Below, piece by piece: positions 8,866 to 18,334 of a stretch of DNA of 64,000 nucleotides; positions within the stretch are counted from its first letter, which is position 1; each line of letters starts with the position of its first letter. The stretch is from Inquilinus sp. KBS0705 (GTDB lineage: Bacteria; Bacteroidota; Bacteroidia; Sphingobacteriales; Sphingobacteriaceae), in contig VCCI02000003.1 in the NCBI GenBank assembly GCA_005938025.2, forward strand, positions 124,001 through 188,000. Reading direction: 5' to 3'. Below the pieces are notes generated by a model that was not told where the DNA came from, ran no database searches, and saw only the letters and a program-made list of their open reading frames with translations. The translations under genes were made by a program, and so were the position numbers.

Positions 8866-11169
8866 TTAGTTACTTAACCAACTGGGCGGAATTTCGGTGG
8901 GAGATGAGCCATTTATACTATACCTGAGTTTAAGTTTGTAACCCCCGCCACCTTCAATAAAATCGAGTGAGATCTTATGATGCCCTTTCCTTAAAGCAAC
9001 CTGACCGCTCTGTTCCTTTTCGGAATGCAGTCCGTCGTTGTTGACGGTTTCACGGCCTGCAATTAGAAGTACCCCCCCGTCATCGCACGTCAAGTAAAAA
9101 GTATAAATTCCGTCAACAGGAACCTCGATATTTCCCTTATATTTTAATCCAAAAGAGGGAGCTGATACGGATGCAGGAATATCGACCCGGTCTGCTTTAA
9201 AGGAACTATCCGGGAACGTTTTTGGGATTTCGGCTGTTTTCTTAAAGTTTCCTTTATAATAGGCAACAGTAAGCCCTTGGTCTTTTGACGTGGGATCAAT
9301 TGGATTAGCCAAGTCTTGCTGCTGATACTTAATATTATAAATATCACCAATTCGACCCTTGGGCGTAAAGGCTGCAACCTTTATTAATTGAGTATGATTT
9401 ACAATGTAGGTTGTTAGCTCGGGCGAAGCATTTGTTGGTGTGGAACCATCAGTGGTAAATCTTACAGGAAATTTTTTTAATGGGCGATCAAAATTCAGCG
9501 TGTCGGTGGTGATAAACACCCGGTCGTTTAAAAGCCCCTGAATATCCGGAAGCCTGTAATGTATATTCATCAGGTCTAGCCTGTCATATTGGTTATTGAG
9601 CCGGCTGCGATAAGATAGATATCCATCAGGACTGTTTGTCCATAACCGCTCAGCCAACGCAGTCATTCTTGGCATATACATATATTCCGCCCTTTTCTCG
9701 CTGGGGATGTACTCTGTCCAGATGTTAGCCTGAGCGCCAATAATATAACCTGATTGTTCTTTATTCAAACCAGGGGGCACCGGATTGAAGTGATAAACAT
9801 TATAAATTGAGCTGTTATCCGGAAGGTAATCAAAATATAATGGGTTACCTGGTGTCATAATTACCTTATTTCCGTTTTTGGCCGCTTTTACAGGAGCCTC
9901 CGGCACCCATGTACGCCAATACATCAATATAGCTGTAGGGCTGATTCCGCCCTCAATAATTTCATCCCATCCGATTATTTTTTTACCGTGCTGATTAAAA
10001 AAACGTTCCATGTGATTGATGAAATAATTTTGCAATGCAGGAAGACTCTTAATTTCCTCTTTTGACATGAGGATCTTGCAGCTTTCGCACTGCGCCCAAC
10101 TGGCGCGGTCGACTTCATCACCGCCAATATGAATGTAAGACGAGGGAAATATGTCCATAACTTCTTTAAATACATTTTCTACAAATTCAATAGTTTTTTG
10201 ATTGCAGGGGCAAATAGGCTGACTAAAATCCTTTCCCCATTTATTCGTGCTTCCATCGCAGCTGAGGAACGGGTATGCAGATATAGCAGCCATCATATGT
10301 CCGGGCATATCAATTTCCGGAATGATTTCTATGTGCTTAGCAGCTGCATATGCTACCAGCTCTTTTAATTGCTGTTGGGTGTAATAGCCTCCATAGAGCG
10401 TTTTCCCGTCTTTTTTGATAATGTGCTGGCTGTTTATTTCGAAGTCAGGATTTTCCTTTGCCCGGTCCATACAGATAGAATCCTGATTATTGAACCCTCT
10501 CCAGGCACCTTGCTCTGTAAGCTTTGGATATTTCTTTATTTCAATGCGCCAGCCCTGGTCATCGGTTAAATGCAAATGAAACTTATTCATTTTATAGAGG
10601 GCCATTACATCGATAAATTTCCGGAGGTATTCTATCGAAAAAAAGTGTCGCGATACATCCAAATGCATGCCGCGCCATGAGTAAGCAGGATAATCAATAA
10701 TATCAAGGGCTGGCAAGGACAACTTCAACGGATGCTGTTTTCCCGTTTCAATCGACGCAGGCAGGAGTTGTCTCATCGTTTCTACCGCACTGAAAGCGCC
10801 GCTGGCACTTTTCGCCGAGATAAGTATCCGCCGGGCATTGATGCTCAATTTGTAACCTTCATTCTGTTTTACCGTAGCATCATATTTAAATATGATGCCC
10901 CCTGTATTTTGATTATGGGTTATTTTCAGTGTTTTGCCTAAAGCCGGCGTAAACAGTTTCTTAAGTTCATTGGCCTCATTAGAAAAAGTTTCACTTACCG
11001 GTATAACAATTGGCGTTTTAGAATCAACAATAAATTTTCCATTCCCTTTTACTAAACTCACAGGGTATGGGATAATTGGTAAAGTGGAATCTGGCTGCGC
11101 GAACAGGTTATTTAATGGTGCTAAAAAAATGAAAAGTGCACTGACAATTTTTAGTAATCGTTGTTCCAT
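8866..11169 (-). CDS. GH20 beta-N-acetylhexosaminidase with C-terminal PA14-like domain
   Basis: A 767-residue secreted enzyme: signal peptide to about residue 24 (NNLFAQ-PD), a GH20b-like N-terminal domain, then the GH20 barrel with SWRGMHLDVSRHFF near 165, KFHLHLTDDQGWRIEIK near 195 and the catalytic Asp-Glu pair in HIGGDEVDRA near 347. The last 140 residues (from about 628) contain YYKGNFKK and GIYTFYLTCDDGGVLLI, the PA14 carbohydrate-binding signature. It releases terminal GlcNAc or GalNAc. Its place inside a run of cytosolic sugar-acid genes is unusual. Together with GH29 it suggests fucosylated, HexNAc-containing glycans as the food source (inference). Confidence 0.93.
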   Translation of the reverse strand: MEQRLLKIVSALFIFLAPLNNLFAQPDSTLPIIPYPVSLVKGNGKFIVDSKTPIVIPVSETFSNEANELKKLFTPALGKTLKITHNQNTGGIIFKYDATVKQNEGYKLSINARRILISAKSASGAFSAVETMRQLLPASIETGKQHPLKLSLPALDIIDYPAYSWRGMHLDVSRHFFSIEYLRKFIDVMALYKMNKFHLHLTDDQGWRIEIKKYPKLTEQGAWRGFNNQDSICMDRAKENPDFEINSQHIIKKDGKTLYGGYYTQQQLKELVAYAAAKHIEIIPEIDMPGHMMAAISAYPFLSCDGSTNKWGKDFSQPICPCNQKTIEFVENVFKEVMDIFPSSYIHIGGDEVDRASWAQCESCKILMSKEEIKSLPALQNYFINHMERFFNQHGKKIIGWDEIIEGGISPTAILMYWRTWVPEAPVKAAKNGNKVIMTPGNPLYFDYLPDNSSIYNVYHFNPVPPGLNKEQSGYIIGAQANIWTEYIPSEKRAEYMYMPRMTALAERLWTNSPDGYLSYRSRLNNQYDRLDLMNIHYRLPDIQGLLNDRVFITTDTLNFDRPLKKFPVRFTTDGSTPTNASPELTTYIVNHTQLIKVAAFTPKGRIGDIYNIKYQQQDLANPIDPTSKDQGLTVAYYKGNFKKTAEIPKTFPDSSFKADRVDIPASVSAPSFGLKYKGNIEVPVDGIYTFYLTCDDGGVLLIAGRETVNNDGLHSEKEQSGQVALRKGHHKISLDFIEGGGGYKLKLRYSINGSSPTEIPPSWLSN

Positions 11170-11220
11170 GTTTTTGATTTAAAAGGAATATTATTCCTTT
11201 TTAAGTAAAAGTTTTGTTTA

Positions 11221-12393
11221 TTACCAGTGCACTATGGTTCCGTCATTTATCTGCGCGGCCTGTATGACACTTAGAGGCTCCTGTTTATAGGGATATTTAG
11301 CGGCAAGTTTCTCATTTATTTCTATTCCCAGACCTGGTCGCTCGGGAAGACTGACATATCCGTTATCAGTTGCAGGCTGTCCTTCCACCACATCATAGAA
11401 CCAGGGTACTGCATCCATTTTTTCCTGAATAATAAAATTAGGGATTGCAAAATCGAAATGTATCGCTGCTACACCGGCGATAGGCCCCAAGGGATTGTGA
11501 GGGGCAATTCCTACTCCAGCCACGGCTGAAGCAGAAGCAATATGCAATGCATCAGTAAAGCCACCACAATGACACAGGTCAGGCTGGGCAACGTCAATTG
11601 CCCTCGCTGTAAGATAAGGTTCAAACTCCGAAAGTGATATCAACCTCTCGCCGGTGGCCAAAGGGCAATTAATTTTTTCCTTAATGTTTTTCAGGGCAAT
11701 GACTTCACCAGGCTGAATAACTTCTTCCACAAAGAATGGTTGAAATGGCTCAAGAACTTTAATGAATTGCAATGCCGCACTGGCTGAACCCGGTCTTCCA
11801 TGGAAATCAACCATAATGTCAACATCTTCTCCAACGGCCTCTCTCAATGTCTGCATCATTTTTTCAACATGCTTAATTTGTTTTATTGACGCCGTGTAGT
11901 TAACGTACGGGATAAAAACGACTTTAAGCGCGTCATATCCGCGTTCCATTACCTTCAATGATCTTTCAACGACGTCGCCCGTATCCAGGCTTGAATAAAC
12001 GGCGCCTGCCTCGCCCAAGCCTAAATGGGTGTATAACCTTACCTTTTCCCTTGTTTTTCCGCCAAGCAATTGCCAAACCGGCACGTTAAGCCATTTACCC
12101 TTTATATCCCAAAGTGCTATTTCTATTCCGCTGATAGCAGTTTTACCGATTACGCCGAGTTTCCAGAAACTGTGCTTAAGCATGATTTCCAGTAAACGCG
12201 TGATATTTCTAGGGTCTTCGCCAATGAGTAGCGGTTTTAGATCTTCAATGGTACCTACCACCCCCCGGGTTTTCCATTCCAGGGTTGATTCCCCCCAGCC
12301 ATATAAACCAGGTTCTGAGGTTTCCACTTTAACAAAGATCCAATTACGCATTTCTGCATTAACTACGTGGATTTTTATGTCTGTTATTTTCAT
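11221..12393 (-). CDS. Enolase-superfamily sugar-acid dehydratase (mandelate racemase/galactonate dehydratase group)
   Basis: A 390-residue protein with the capping-domain start MKITDIKIHVVN and a barrel with metal ligands spaced as in the mandelate racemase subgroup: Asp in MVDFHGRPG near 196, Glu in FVEEVIQPG near 222, and Glu in ATGERL near 248. A His follows in APHNPLGP near 298. It resembles D-galactonate dehydratase and related acid-sugar dehydratases, which convert an aldonate to its 2-keto-3-deoxy acid. The pathway neighbours make an aldonate such as fuconate, galactonate or arabonate the candidate substrate; specificity in this superfamily cannot be assigned from sequence alone. Confidence 0.85.
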   Translation of the reverse strand: MKITDIKIHVVNAEMRNWIFVKVETSEPGLYGWGESTLEWKTRGVVGTIEDLKPLLIGEDPRNITRLLEIMLKHSFWKLGVIGKTAISGIEIALWDIKGKWLNVPVWQLLGGKTREKVRLYTHLGLGEAGAVYSSLDTGDVVERSLKVMERGYDALKVVFIPYVNYTASIKQIKHVEKMMQTLREAVGEDVDIMVDFHGRPGSASAALQFIKVLEPFQPFFVEEVIQPGEVIALKNIKEKINCPLATGERLISLSEFEPYLTARAIDVAQPDLCHCGGFTDALHIASASAVAGVGIAPHNPLGPIAGVAAIHFDFAIPNFIIQEKMDAVPWFYDVVEGQPATDNGYVSLPERPGLGIEINEKLAAKYPYKQEPLSVIQAAQINDGTIVHW

Positions 12394-12427
12394 AAGTATT
12401 TAGATCTAGCTAATCGTACTTAACCGT

Positions 12428-13819
12428 TTAGATTTCGTTTTCATCGTTACCAGGCTTGAAAAGCATTTTTTCTATTTGTTCTAATGTTTTACCCATCGTT
12501 TCAGGAACATAGAACCATATGAAGATAAATCCGCAGATATTGAATATACCGAATATTACAAAGTTCACTACCGCACTAACTTTTAATAAATAAGGTGAAA
12601 TCAATACCACAATGAAACAGGAGAGCCACAAAACTGCTGACGCCATCGACAGGGCTTTGCCGCGGATATGGTTAGGGAATATTTCAGACAAAACCACCCA
12701 TGTTACCGGAGCAAGTGTAAAAGCGTAAGTTCCTATAAAACCCATTACGAAAATCACTACAAGAGTGCCGTTAACCGTAGTAGAATTAAAAGATAATGCC
12801 AAACAAAAAAGGAAGAACGCCATTAAAAGGGTGCCTATCAGCAATAATTTTTTACGACCGATCCGATCAATTAGTAGGATGGCGAATACAGTGGAAACAA
12901 AAAAAACAATACTCACAAAAACAGCATTCAGTAAGCCGTCTTTAATGTCAAGATTTGCCTTTTGAAAAATAACCTGAAGGTAAGCAGTAATGTTGTTTGA
13001 GCCGCAGAATTGCTGCAAAATCGCCAATCCAAATCCTATTGCCAATACCGGCAACATTGATTTGCCAAACAGGTCAATATAACGGGCTTTTCTTTGCGGA
13101 GCTTCTGTATTTATATTTATGCCTTTTACTTCAATTGCGACATAAATGTCATCCCCTATTTTTCGTAAAACCTTTATAGCCTCTTTTTGAAGCCCCTTTT
13201 TCAAAAGCCATCTCGGGCTCTCAGGCACGAATATCAATAAGATCAAAAATATTGCGGAGGGAACAAGGGCAAACCCAAACATATATTTCCAGCTATCTGC
13301 ATTTTGAGGGTCGCCAAAATAATAAGATATAAATGTAGCGAGCAGAATGCCAAATATGATCATCAATTGGTTAATTGACACTAATGTGCCCCGGATCTGC
13401 GCAGGTGATGTTTCTGCTATGTACATCGGAGAAAGGACCGAAGCTGCCCCGACCGCAACTCCCTGTAAAAATCTCCAAATTGCCAGTTCGGATGCGCTAT
13501 TTGACATGACAATCCCGATGGTTGTTATGATAAAGAATATTGCTGTGGTGACCAGAGCTTTTTTCCTACCAAGCTTTTCGGTCATAAAGGATATAAAAAA
13601 AGCTCCGAACATGCATCCCAGCTCGAAAATAGCTACCACCCAGCCTAATTCAAAACCGTAAAGATAAAACTGCTTTTGTATGAAGGGAATGACACCAGTT
13701 ATGATACCCAAATCAAAACCAAACAGAAGGCCACCCATTGCGGCAACCAAAGTAATAAAGGTGAGATAAACTGTATTATGTTGTCCTGTTTGTTCGACTG
13801 TATTGGCATTTTTGATCAT
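12428..13819 (-). CDS. Sugar porter family MFS transporter
   Basis: A 463-residue inner-membrane protein with 12 predicted membrane segments and the sugar-porter signatures: GRKKAL after TM2, PESPRWLL before the central loop, DRIGRKKLLL after TM8 and the C-terminal PETMGKTLEQIE. Such carriers bring monosaccharides in by proton symport or facilitated diffusion. It sits between the FAH-fold dehydratase and the enolase-type dehydratase with gaps of 34-40 bp, so it is probably the importer for the sugar used by this operon. Confidence 0.93.
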   Translation of the reverse strand: MIKNANTVEQTGQHNTVYLTFITLVAAMGGLLFGFDLGIITGVIPFIQKQFYLYGFELGWVVAIFELGCMFGAFFISFMTEKLGRKKALVTTAIFFIITTIGIVMSNSASELAIWRFLQGVAVGAASVLSPMYIAETSPAQIRGTLVSINQLMIIFGILLATFISYYFGDPQNADSWKYMFGFALVPSAIFLILLIFVPESPRWLLKKGLQKEAIKVLRKIGDDIYVAIEVKGININTEAPQRKARYIDLFGKSMLPVLAIGFGLAILQQFCGSNNITAYLQVIFQKANLDIKDGLLNAVFVSIVFFVSTVFAILLIDRIGRKKLLLIGTLLMAFFLFCLALSFNSTTVNGTLVVIFVMGFIGTYAFTLAPVTWVVLSEIFPNHIRGKALSMASAVLWLSCFIVVLISPYLLKVSAVVNFVIFGIFNICGFIFIWFYVPETMGKTLEQIEKMLFKPGNDENEI

Positions 13820-13859
13820 TTTTTCAAGTCTTAGTGAAAATGCTTGCTATCATGTTTTG

Positions 13860-14822
13860 TTAGGAAACCACTAATCTGTTTATTAAAGGCTTGCCCATCA
13901 CGGCAGATTCAATATGAAATATATCATTAACTTTTGTTTTAAAGTTATCTGTATAACTTAGAACCGAGGTGCCTAAAAAGTGTATATGCAAATCTCCCGG
14001 TTGTCTGAATAAATTATATTTAAAATGATGATGCTGAATATTTAATAGGTTATGACTCATGTTATCTTCGCCGGTAGAAAAAGCCTTTTCCCAAACTATC
14101 TCATTGTTTCGAATTATTTTACTTTGTCCCATGATGTTTGACGGAAGGTCTGTCAATAGTATTTCAGGTCCATAGGAACAGTAACGCAGTTTAGAATGGG
14201 CCAGGTTGAGATAATTCTGCTTTTCCATCTGATGGTCTGAAAATTCATTTCCTAAAACAAATCCGATTCTTTTGGGAATTCCTTTATTGTTTATAATGTA
14301 AACTGCGCCAATCTCGGGTTCTTCTCCACCGTCCAGTGCAAATTCGGGCATCGGCAAATCTTTGCCTGGAAGTGAAACGGTTAATCCGTTACCTTTGAAA
14401 AACCATTCCGGCTGCTCGCCTGGACGACCGTCAATTAACTTTCCATTTTGAAGACCGGCCTGGAACATCTTAAGTGAATCACTTATGGTGTTGTTTGTAT
14501 CATCTTCGGGTCCCTGGTGCATTTTGTTCCGGGAATCAGCGCTTCCCATATGCGTTAAGCCGGTTCCGGTTATCCAAGTGTGATATGGATCTTTGTGATC
14601 AACAGGCAGCAGAATTTTTCCTTCCATATCTAACCAGTCATAATCCACTGACACATCAGAAAGCAGTGTTTCTACTGAAGAGATAATATCGGAATGATGT
14701 GCTTCAGCATAATCAAAGAGATCATAAACCGAAGTGATTTTTTCAAGTACCCTGATGTTTTTTCCTTCGACTTTTCCTGTCTTTTTATTGCCGTCAACAT
14801 CTAAAAATTGTATCAATCTCAT
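13860..14822 (-). CDS. FAH-fold protein of the AraD1/GguC group, probable 2-keto-3-deoxy sugar acid dehydratase
   Basis: A 320-residue protein whose C-terminal two thirds has the fumarylacetoacetase fold: ITGTGLTHMGSADSRNKMH near 88-107, acidic metal-site residues in GGEEPEIGAVYIIN near 165-178 and GNEFSDHQMEK near 190. This arrangement matches the AraD1/GguC group rather than classical fumarylacetoacetate hydrolases. The group is linked to conversion of 2-keto-3-deoxy-pentonates (or 6-deoxyhexonates) to a semialdehyde, which the ketoglutarate-semialdehyde-type dehydrogenase of the same operon would then oxidise. Family assignment is good; the reaction is inferred from neighbours. Confidence 0.78.
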   Translation of the reverse strand: MRLIQFLDVDGNKKTGKVEGKNIRVLEKITSVYDLFDYAEAHHSDIISSVETLLSDVSVDYDWLDMEGKILLPVDHKDPYHTWITGTGLTHMGSADSRNKMHQGPEDDTNNTISDSLKMFQAGLQNGKLIDGRPGEQPEWFFKGNGLTVSLPGKDLPMPEFALDGGEEPEIGAVYIINNKGIPKRIGFVLGNEFSDHQMEKQNYLNLAHSKLRYCSYGPEILLTDLPSNIMGQSKIIRNNEIVWEKAFSTGEDNMSHNLLNIQHHHFKYNLFRQPGDLHIHFLGTSVLSYTDNFKTKVNDIFHIESAVMGKPLINRLVVS

Positions 14823-14832
14823 ATTTAATATG

Positions 14833-15627
14833 CTAAGAGTCCATCATAATAGCTGATCGTCCGCCGTCTATTAAAAAGGTTTGACCACCGGCAAAAGCCG
14901 CGTAGTCGCTTGCCAAAAACACAAACCACCCGCCAATTTCGTCAGTAGTGCCAAGGCGCTTTAATGGGTAAGCAGCCTCTGTATTCTTACGGGCCTCCTG
15001 CGGATCAGAAAATCCATTGAACCATTCTTCAGCTAACCTGGTGTCAATGAAACCGGGTGCAACACCCACTGTCCGGATAGCCGGGCTCCATTCGACTGTT
15101 AAAGTTTGAACGAGTGCCCTCAATCCGGATTTCGCGATATTATACGGGAAGGAGCCCGCAGTAGTGTTAAATGCATGACAAGAGGTGTTAATTATAATGA
15201 CGCCATCCGGGGACTTTTCCAAGAAAGGCTTAGAAAGCCTGGCTATGTTCCAATGGGACTCCAAATTAAGATTCATATTATATAGCCAGTCTTCATGACT
15301 GCAATCCTCAGCGCCTTTATATATGTTGGTTCCTGCATTAGATGCAACAATATCAATACCACCGAAATGGTTCGCAGAAGCATTTACAAATTCCTTTAGA
15401 TCTTCCATATTTGTGACATCTGTTTTGACATAAAATGGTTGTTTTCCGGAATGTTTGAAAACTTCCTGAATGAAATTTTGAACGCCAATATTTTCTTTCG
15501 CCTCTAGTGAACATCCGGCAATATTAGCGTTCGCCCTGGCAAACATGCTTGCTATTCCTATTCCAATTCCAGATGAGACGCCAGTGATAAGTACGGTTTT
15601 ATTTGATAAATCTATATTAAAGGGCAT
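14833..15627 (-). CDS. Short-chain dehydrogenase, probable sugar 1-dehydrogenase
   Basis: A 264-residue classical SDR: cofactor loop TGVSSGIGIGIA at 15-26, NAG motif ASNAGTN near 93, catalytic Ser in INTSCHAF near 145 and YNIAK (Tyr/Lys) near 160, ending in FLIDGGRSA. It is first in the block 15627-6318, 10 bp upstream of the AraD1-like gene. In oxidative sugar pathways the first step, sugar to lactone, is commonly an SDR of this type (for example L-fucose dehydrogenase), so this is the proposed role; other oxidoreductions cannot be excluded. Confidence 0.85.
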   Translation of the reverse strand: MPFNIDLSNKTVLITGVSSGIGIGIASMFARANANIAGCSLEAKENIGVQNFIQEVFKHSGKQPFYVKTDVTNMEDLKEFVNASANHFGGIDIVASNAGTNIYKGAEDCSHEDWLYNMNLNLESHWNIARLSKPFLEKSPDGVIIINTSCHAFNTTAGSFPYNIAKSGLRALVQTLTVEWSPAIRTVGVAPGFIDTRLAEEWFNGFSDPQEARKNTEAAYPLKRLGTTDEIGGWFVFLASDYAAFAGGQTFLIDGGRSAIMMDS

Positions 15628-16363
15628 ATTAATGGTAATGATTATAGTTCGGTTTGGAGTACAGTGGTTATTTGTACCGTGTAAATGTCATTTAAATTAT
15701 TTATTGAAAAATTGACTTTTTTTTGGAATGAATGGACGATTTTTCTGTTACTATTCAATCATGATCTTGTTTTTTTGTTAGGCAAATAAATTTCATACTA
15801 CCTGATTACGGATTTTTGTTCGCTGAAGTATCAGAGATTCCAAGTAGGTTCTCATAAAAAAGGGTTTAAAAGGGGTTGGGTTAACCAGGGAGCAAGGTCA
15901 AGTTTGAGTTAATGGGAATGAAATAAAAAGCCTGAGGATCTATTACACCTATTTTTAGTATGCATTCTATTTTGCTCTTTAGCAATTGGCGAACAAAAGA
16001 TTGTCGGATGATTCTAAAGCTTATTTAAGTATGGCTTGATTTTTTGTAACATAGTTACAGTTATCTTCACTAAGATTATCATGTATTGAATTCGACGAAA
16101 AAGAAATTATAGGAAATTCACAGGGCGGCGATAGCGCTCGTATGGCACCATTTAAAAATGTAGAATAAGATCAAGGGTTTTTTAATGCCTTATGTATTGC
16201 TCTAATTGCCGCGAAATTTTCATTGAAAATGACTTCAATAGCCTCTGAGTTTTCTGAGTATATAAGCGAAATACCTTAACATTGACTTGCAAAAAATCTT
16301 TTGATAGCCGGTATCGAGTCATGTAGCATAACTTTAGGCATCAAACAAACAAAATGCTCGTGA
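15628..16363. other. Gene-free gap between the two catabolic operons, possibly with decayed coding sequence
   Basis: No convincing intact gene is seen in these 736 bp. The first part must hold the promoter of the downstream minus-strand operon. On the minus strand between about 16340 and 16171 two short frames read consecutively, one ending in a protein-like AIKRFFASQC and a second starting about GISLIYSENSEA and ending ALKNP. They are separated by a frame change, which could be the remains of a gene. This reading is weak. Confidence 0.3.
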
Positions 16364-17224
16364 CTATTGGTCTTTCGTATAAGCTTTAAGCACTTGTTTT
16401 GCCTGGCCAATTCCGTCGATACCTAACTCCACCACATCCCCTGGCTTCAAATATAACGGAGGTTTCATCCCAAGGCCAACACCCGCGGGCGTTCCGGTTG
16501 AGATAACATCGCCCGGAAGTAAAGTCATAAACTGACTGATGTACGCTATTAAATTTGGGATGTTGAATATCAGGTTGGAGGTGGTGCCATCCTGAACTGA
16601 TTTACCGTTTAAAGTTAACCACAGGCGCAGGTTGTGCACATCTTCGATTTCATCCGTTGTTGCCAAAAAAGGCCCCATCGGCGCAAAGGTATTGCAGCCT
16701 TTGCCTTTATCCCAAGTTCCGTTTCGTTCCAGTTGAAACTCCCTCTCGGATACATCATTATGCAGGCAATACCCGGCCACATACCCCATAGCATCACACT
16801 CCTCAATATAAGATGCTTTTTTTCCTATTACTACCGCCAATTCAACTTCCCAATCCGTTTTCACTGAATTTTTAGGGATGATTATATCATCATTTGGCCC
16901 AGCCAGCGCGGTGGTTGACTTGAAGAATAAGATTGGCTCTTTAGGCAAAGGCGCATTGGTTTCTTCGGCATGGTCCTTGTAATTAAGACCGATACAAACG
17001 ATTTTGGAGGGCCGTGCGATCGGGCTACCCAGACGGTCCTTATCGGATACTTTGGTAAGCTTACCATGGTTTGAGCTTATAAACTCCTGCAGCCTTCTTA
17101 GTCCGTCGTTCTCAAAAAAGACTTCGTTGTAATCCTCGAAAAAAGCAGATGTATCATATTTTATATTATTAATAATAACACCGGTTTTTTCTTTACCAGC
17201 CGTCCCGTATCGTATTAGTTTCAT
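16364..17224 (-). CDS. FAH-family hydrolase, probable 2,4-diketo-3-deoxy-L-fuconate/rhamnonate hydrolase
   Basis: A 286-residue fumarylacetoacetate hydrolase family protein. IVCIGLNYKDHAEE near 74-88, EPILFFK near 95, acidic metal ligands in DWEVELAVVIGKK near 123-135, then KGCNTFAPMGPF near 174 and GDVISTGTPAGVG near 240 are all canonical. Members in non-phosphorylative L-fucose and L-rhamnose pathways cleave the 2,4-diketo-3-deoxy acid to pyruvate and L-lactate. A matching SDR lies 105 bp upstream, and a COG3618 lactonase and RhaM are in the same run, which supports that role. Other acylpyruvate substrates remain possible. Confidence 0.85.
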   Translation of the reverse strand: MKLIRYGTAGKEKTGVIINNIKYDTSAFFEDYNEVFFENDGLRRLQEFISSNHGKLTKVSDKDRLGSPIARPSKIVCIGLNYKDHAEETNAPLPKEPILFFKSTTALAGPNDDIIIPKNSVKTDWEVELAVVIGKKASYIEECDAMGYVAGYCLHNDVSEREFQLERNGTWDKGKGCNTFAPMGPFLATTDEIEDVHNLRLWLTLNGKSVQDGTTSNLIFNIPNLIAYISQFMTLLPGDVISTGTPAGVGLGMKPPLYLKPGDVVELGIDGIGQAKQVLKAYTKDQ

Positions 17225-17329
17225 ATTTGTGAGTGGTTGATCAGTTAAGTTTGAGCGGTTAGATGATCTATTTGCGTAGTTAAAATTTCGAACTTTCCAT
17301 CACCAACTAACCATTCTTTATTTACTTTA

Positions 17330-18094
17330 TTAGTTGTTTAGTTTAATGAAGCCGCCGTCAATATGGTAATCGCAGCCAGTGATGAAGCCTGCCTCATCGC
17401 TGCACAAGTAAAGCGCAAGCGCTGCAACCTCTTCGGGTTTGCCCATGCGCCCAATAGGCTGGCTTTTTGATAATTTCTCAAATATCTCATCCTCACGGCC
17501 TGGGTAGTTTTTTGAAATAAAGCCATCAACGAACGGTGTATGCACACGTGCCGGGGAAATAGTATTGCAGCGGATATTGTCCGCAAGATAATCGCGCGCT
17601 ACTGAAAGACTCATGGCTATAATTGCTCCTTTACTCATAGAGTAGGCAAATCTGTCGGTGATACCTACCGTAGCCGCAATGGATGCCATATTAAGTATTA
17701 CCCCGCCGCCATTGGTCTTCATCGAAGGAACGGCCGCATATAAAGCGTTGTAGGCGCCTTTAACATTCACGTTAAATATGCGGTCAAGATCGGCTTCCGT
17801 TGTGCCTTCAAGGCTACCGACGTGCGCTATGCCTGCATTGTTTACCAGTATATCAATTTTACCTATCTGATTAAATACGTTAAGTATTTGATCTTGTTTA
17901 CTTATATCGACGGTATAGCTGAGGGCAATATTTCCGCCTTTTTTTATTTCATCAATTGTTTCCTTGGCAGCATCGGCATTTAATTCTATAATGTGTACTA
18001 TGGCGCCTTGCTGAGCAAACAACAACGATATGGCCTTGCCAATTCCGCTGCCGCCGCCTGTTATTACCGCTTGCTTATTTTTTAAACTAAACAT
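17330..18094 (-). CDS. Short-chain dehydrogenase, probable 2-keto-3-deoxy-L-fuconate 4-dehydrogenase
   Basis: A 254-residue SDR with ITGGGSGIGKAIS at 11-23, NNAGIAH near 86, Ser in NMASIAA near 136 and YSMSK near 151, ending CDYHIDGGF. This pattern is common among 2-keto-3-deoxy-6-deoxyhexonate dehydrogenases. It lies directly upstream of the FAH-type hydrolase that would use its product, 2,4-diketo-3-deoxy acid. Function is inferred from family and position. Confidence 0.82.
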   Translation of the reverse strand: MFSLKNKQAVITGGGSGIGKAISLLFAQQGAIVHIIELNADAAKETIDEIKKGGNIALSYTVDISKQDQILNVFNQIGKIDILVNNAGIAHVGSLEGTTEADLDRIFNVNVKGAYNALYAAVPSMKTNGGGVILNMASIAATVGITDRFAYSMSKGAIIAMSLSVARDYLADNIRCNTISPARVHTPFVDGFISKNYPGREDEIFEKLSKSQPIGRMGKPEEVAALALYLCSDEAGFITGCDYHIDGGFIKLNN

Positions 18095-18334
18095 ATATTT
18101 TGAATTTAGCTAATAGCAAAAAGTTAACCTATAGGTGTACCTAACCGGTTGTAAATAAAACTATGTTGACGTCCGATGCTACTTCGGCCGTGGTATTTTA
18201 CATCGCTGCCAGTTGTTACACATAAATAACGCTAAATTTCCTAACCCTTCGCGGTATCCGGCTGTAAAGCAATCGGCGAAATACCTCCTTTTTTTGCTGC
18301 CCCGGCAAATTTCAAATGTTCATAATGGTCGAGC

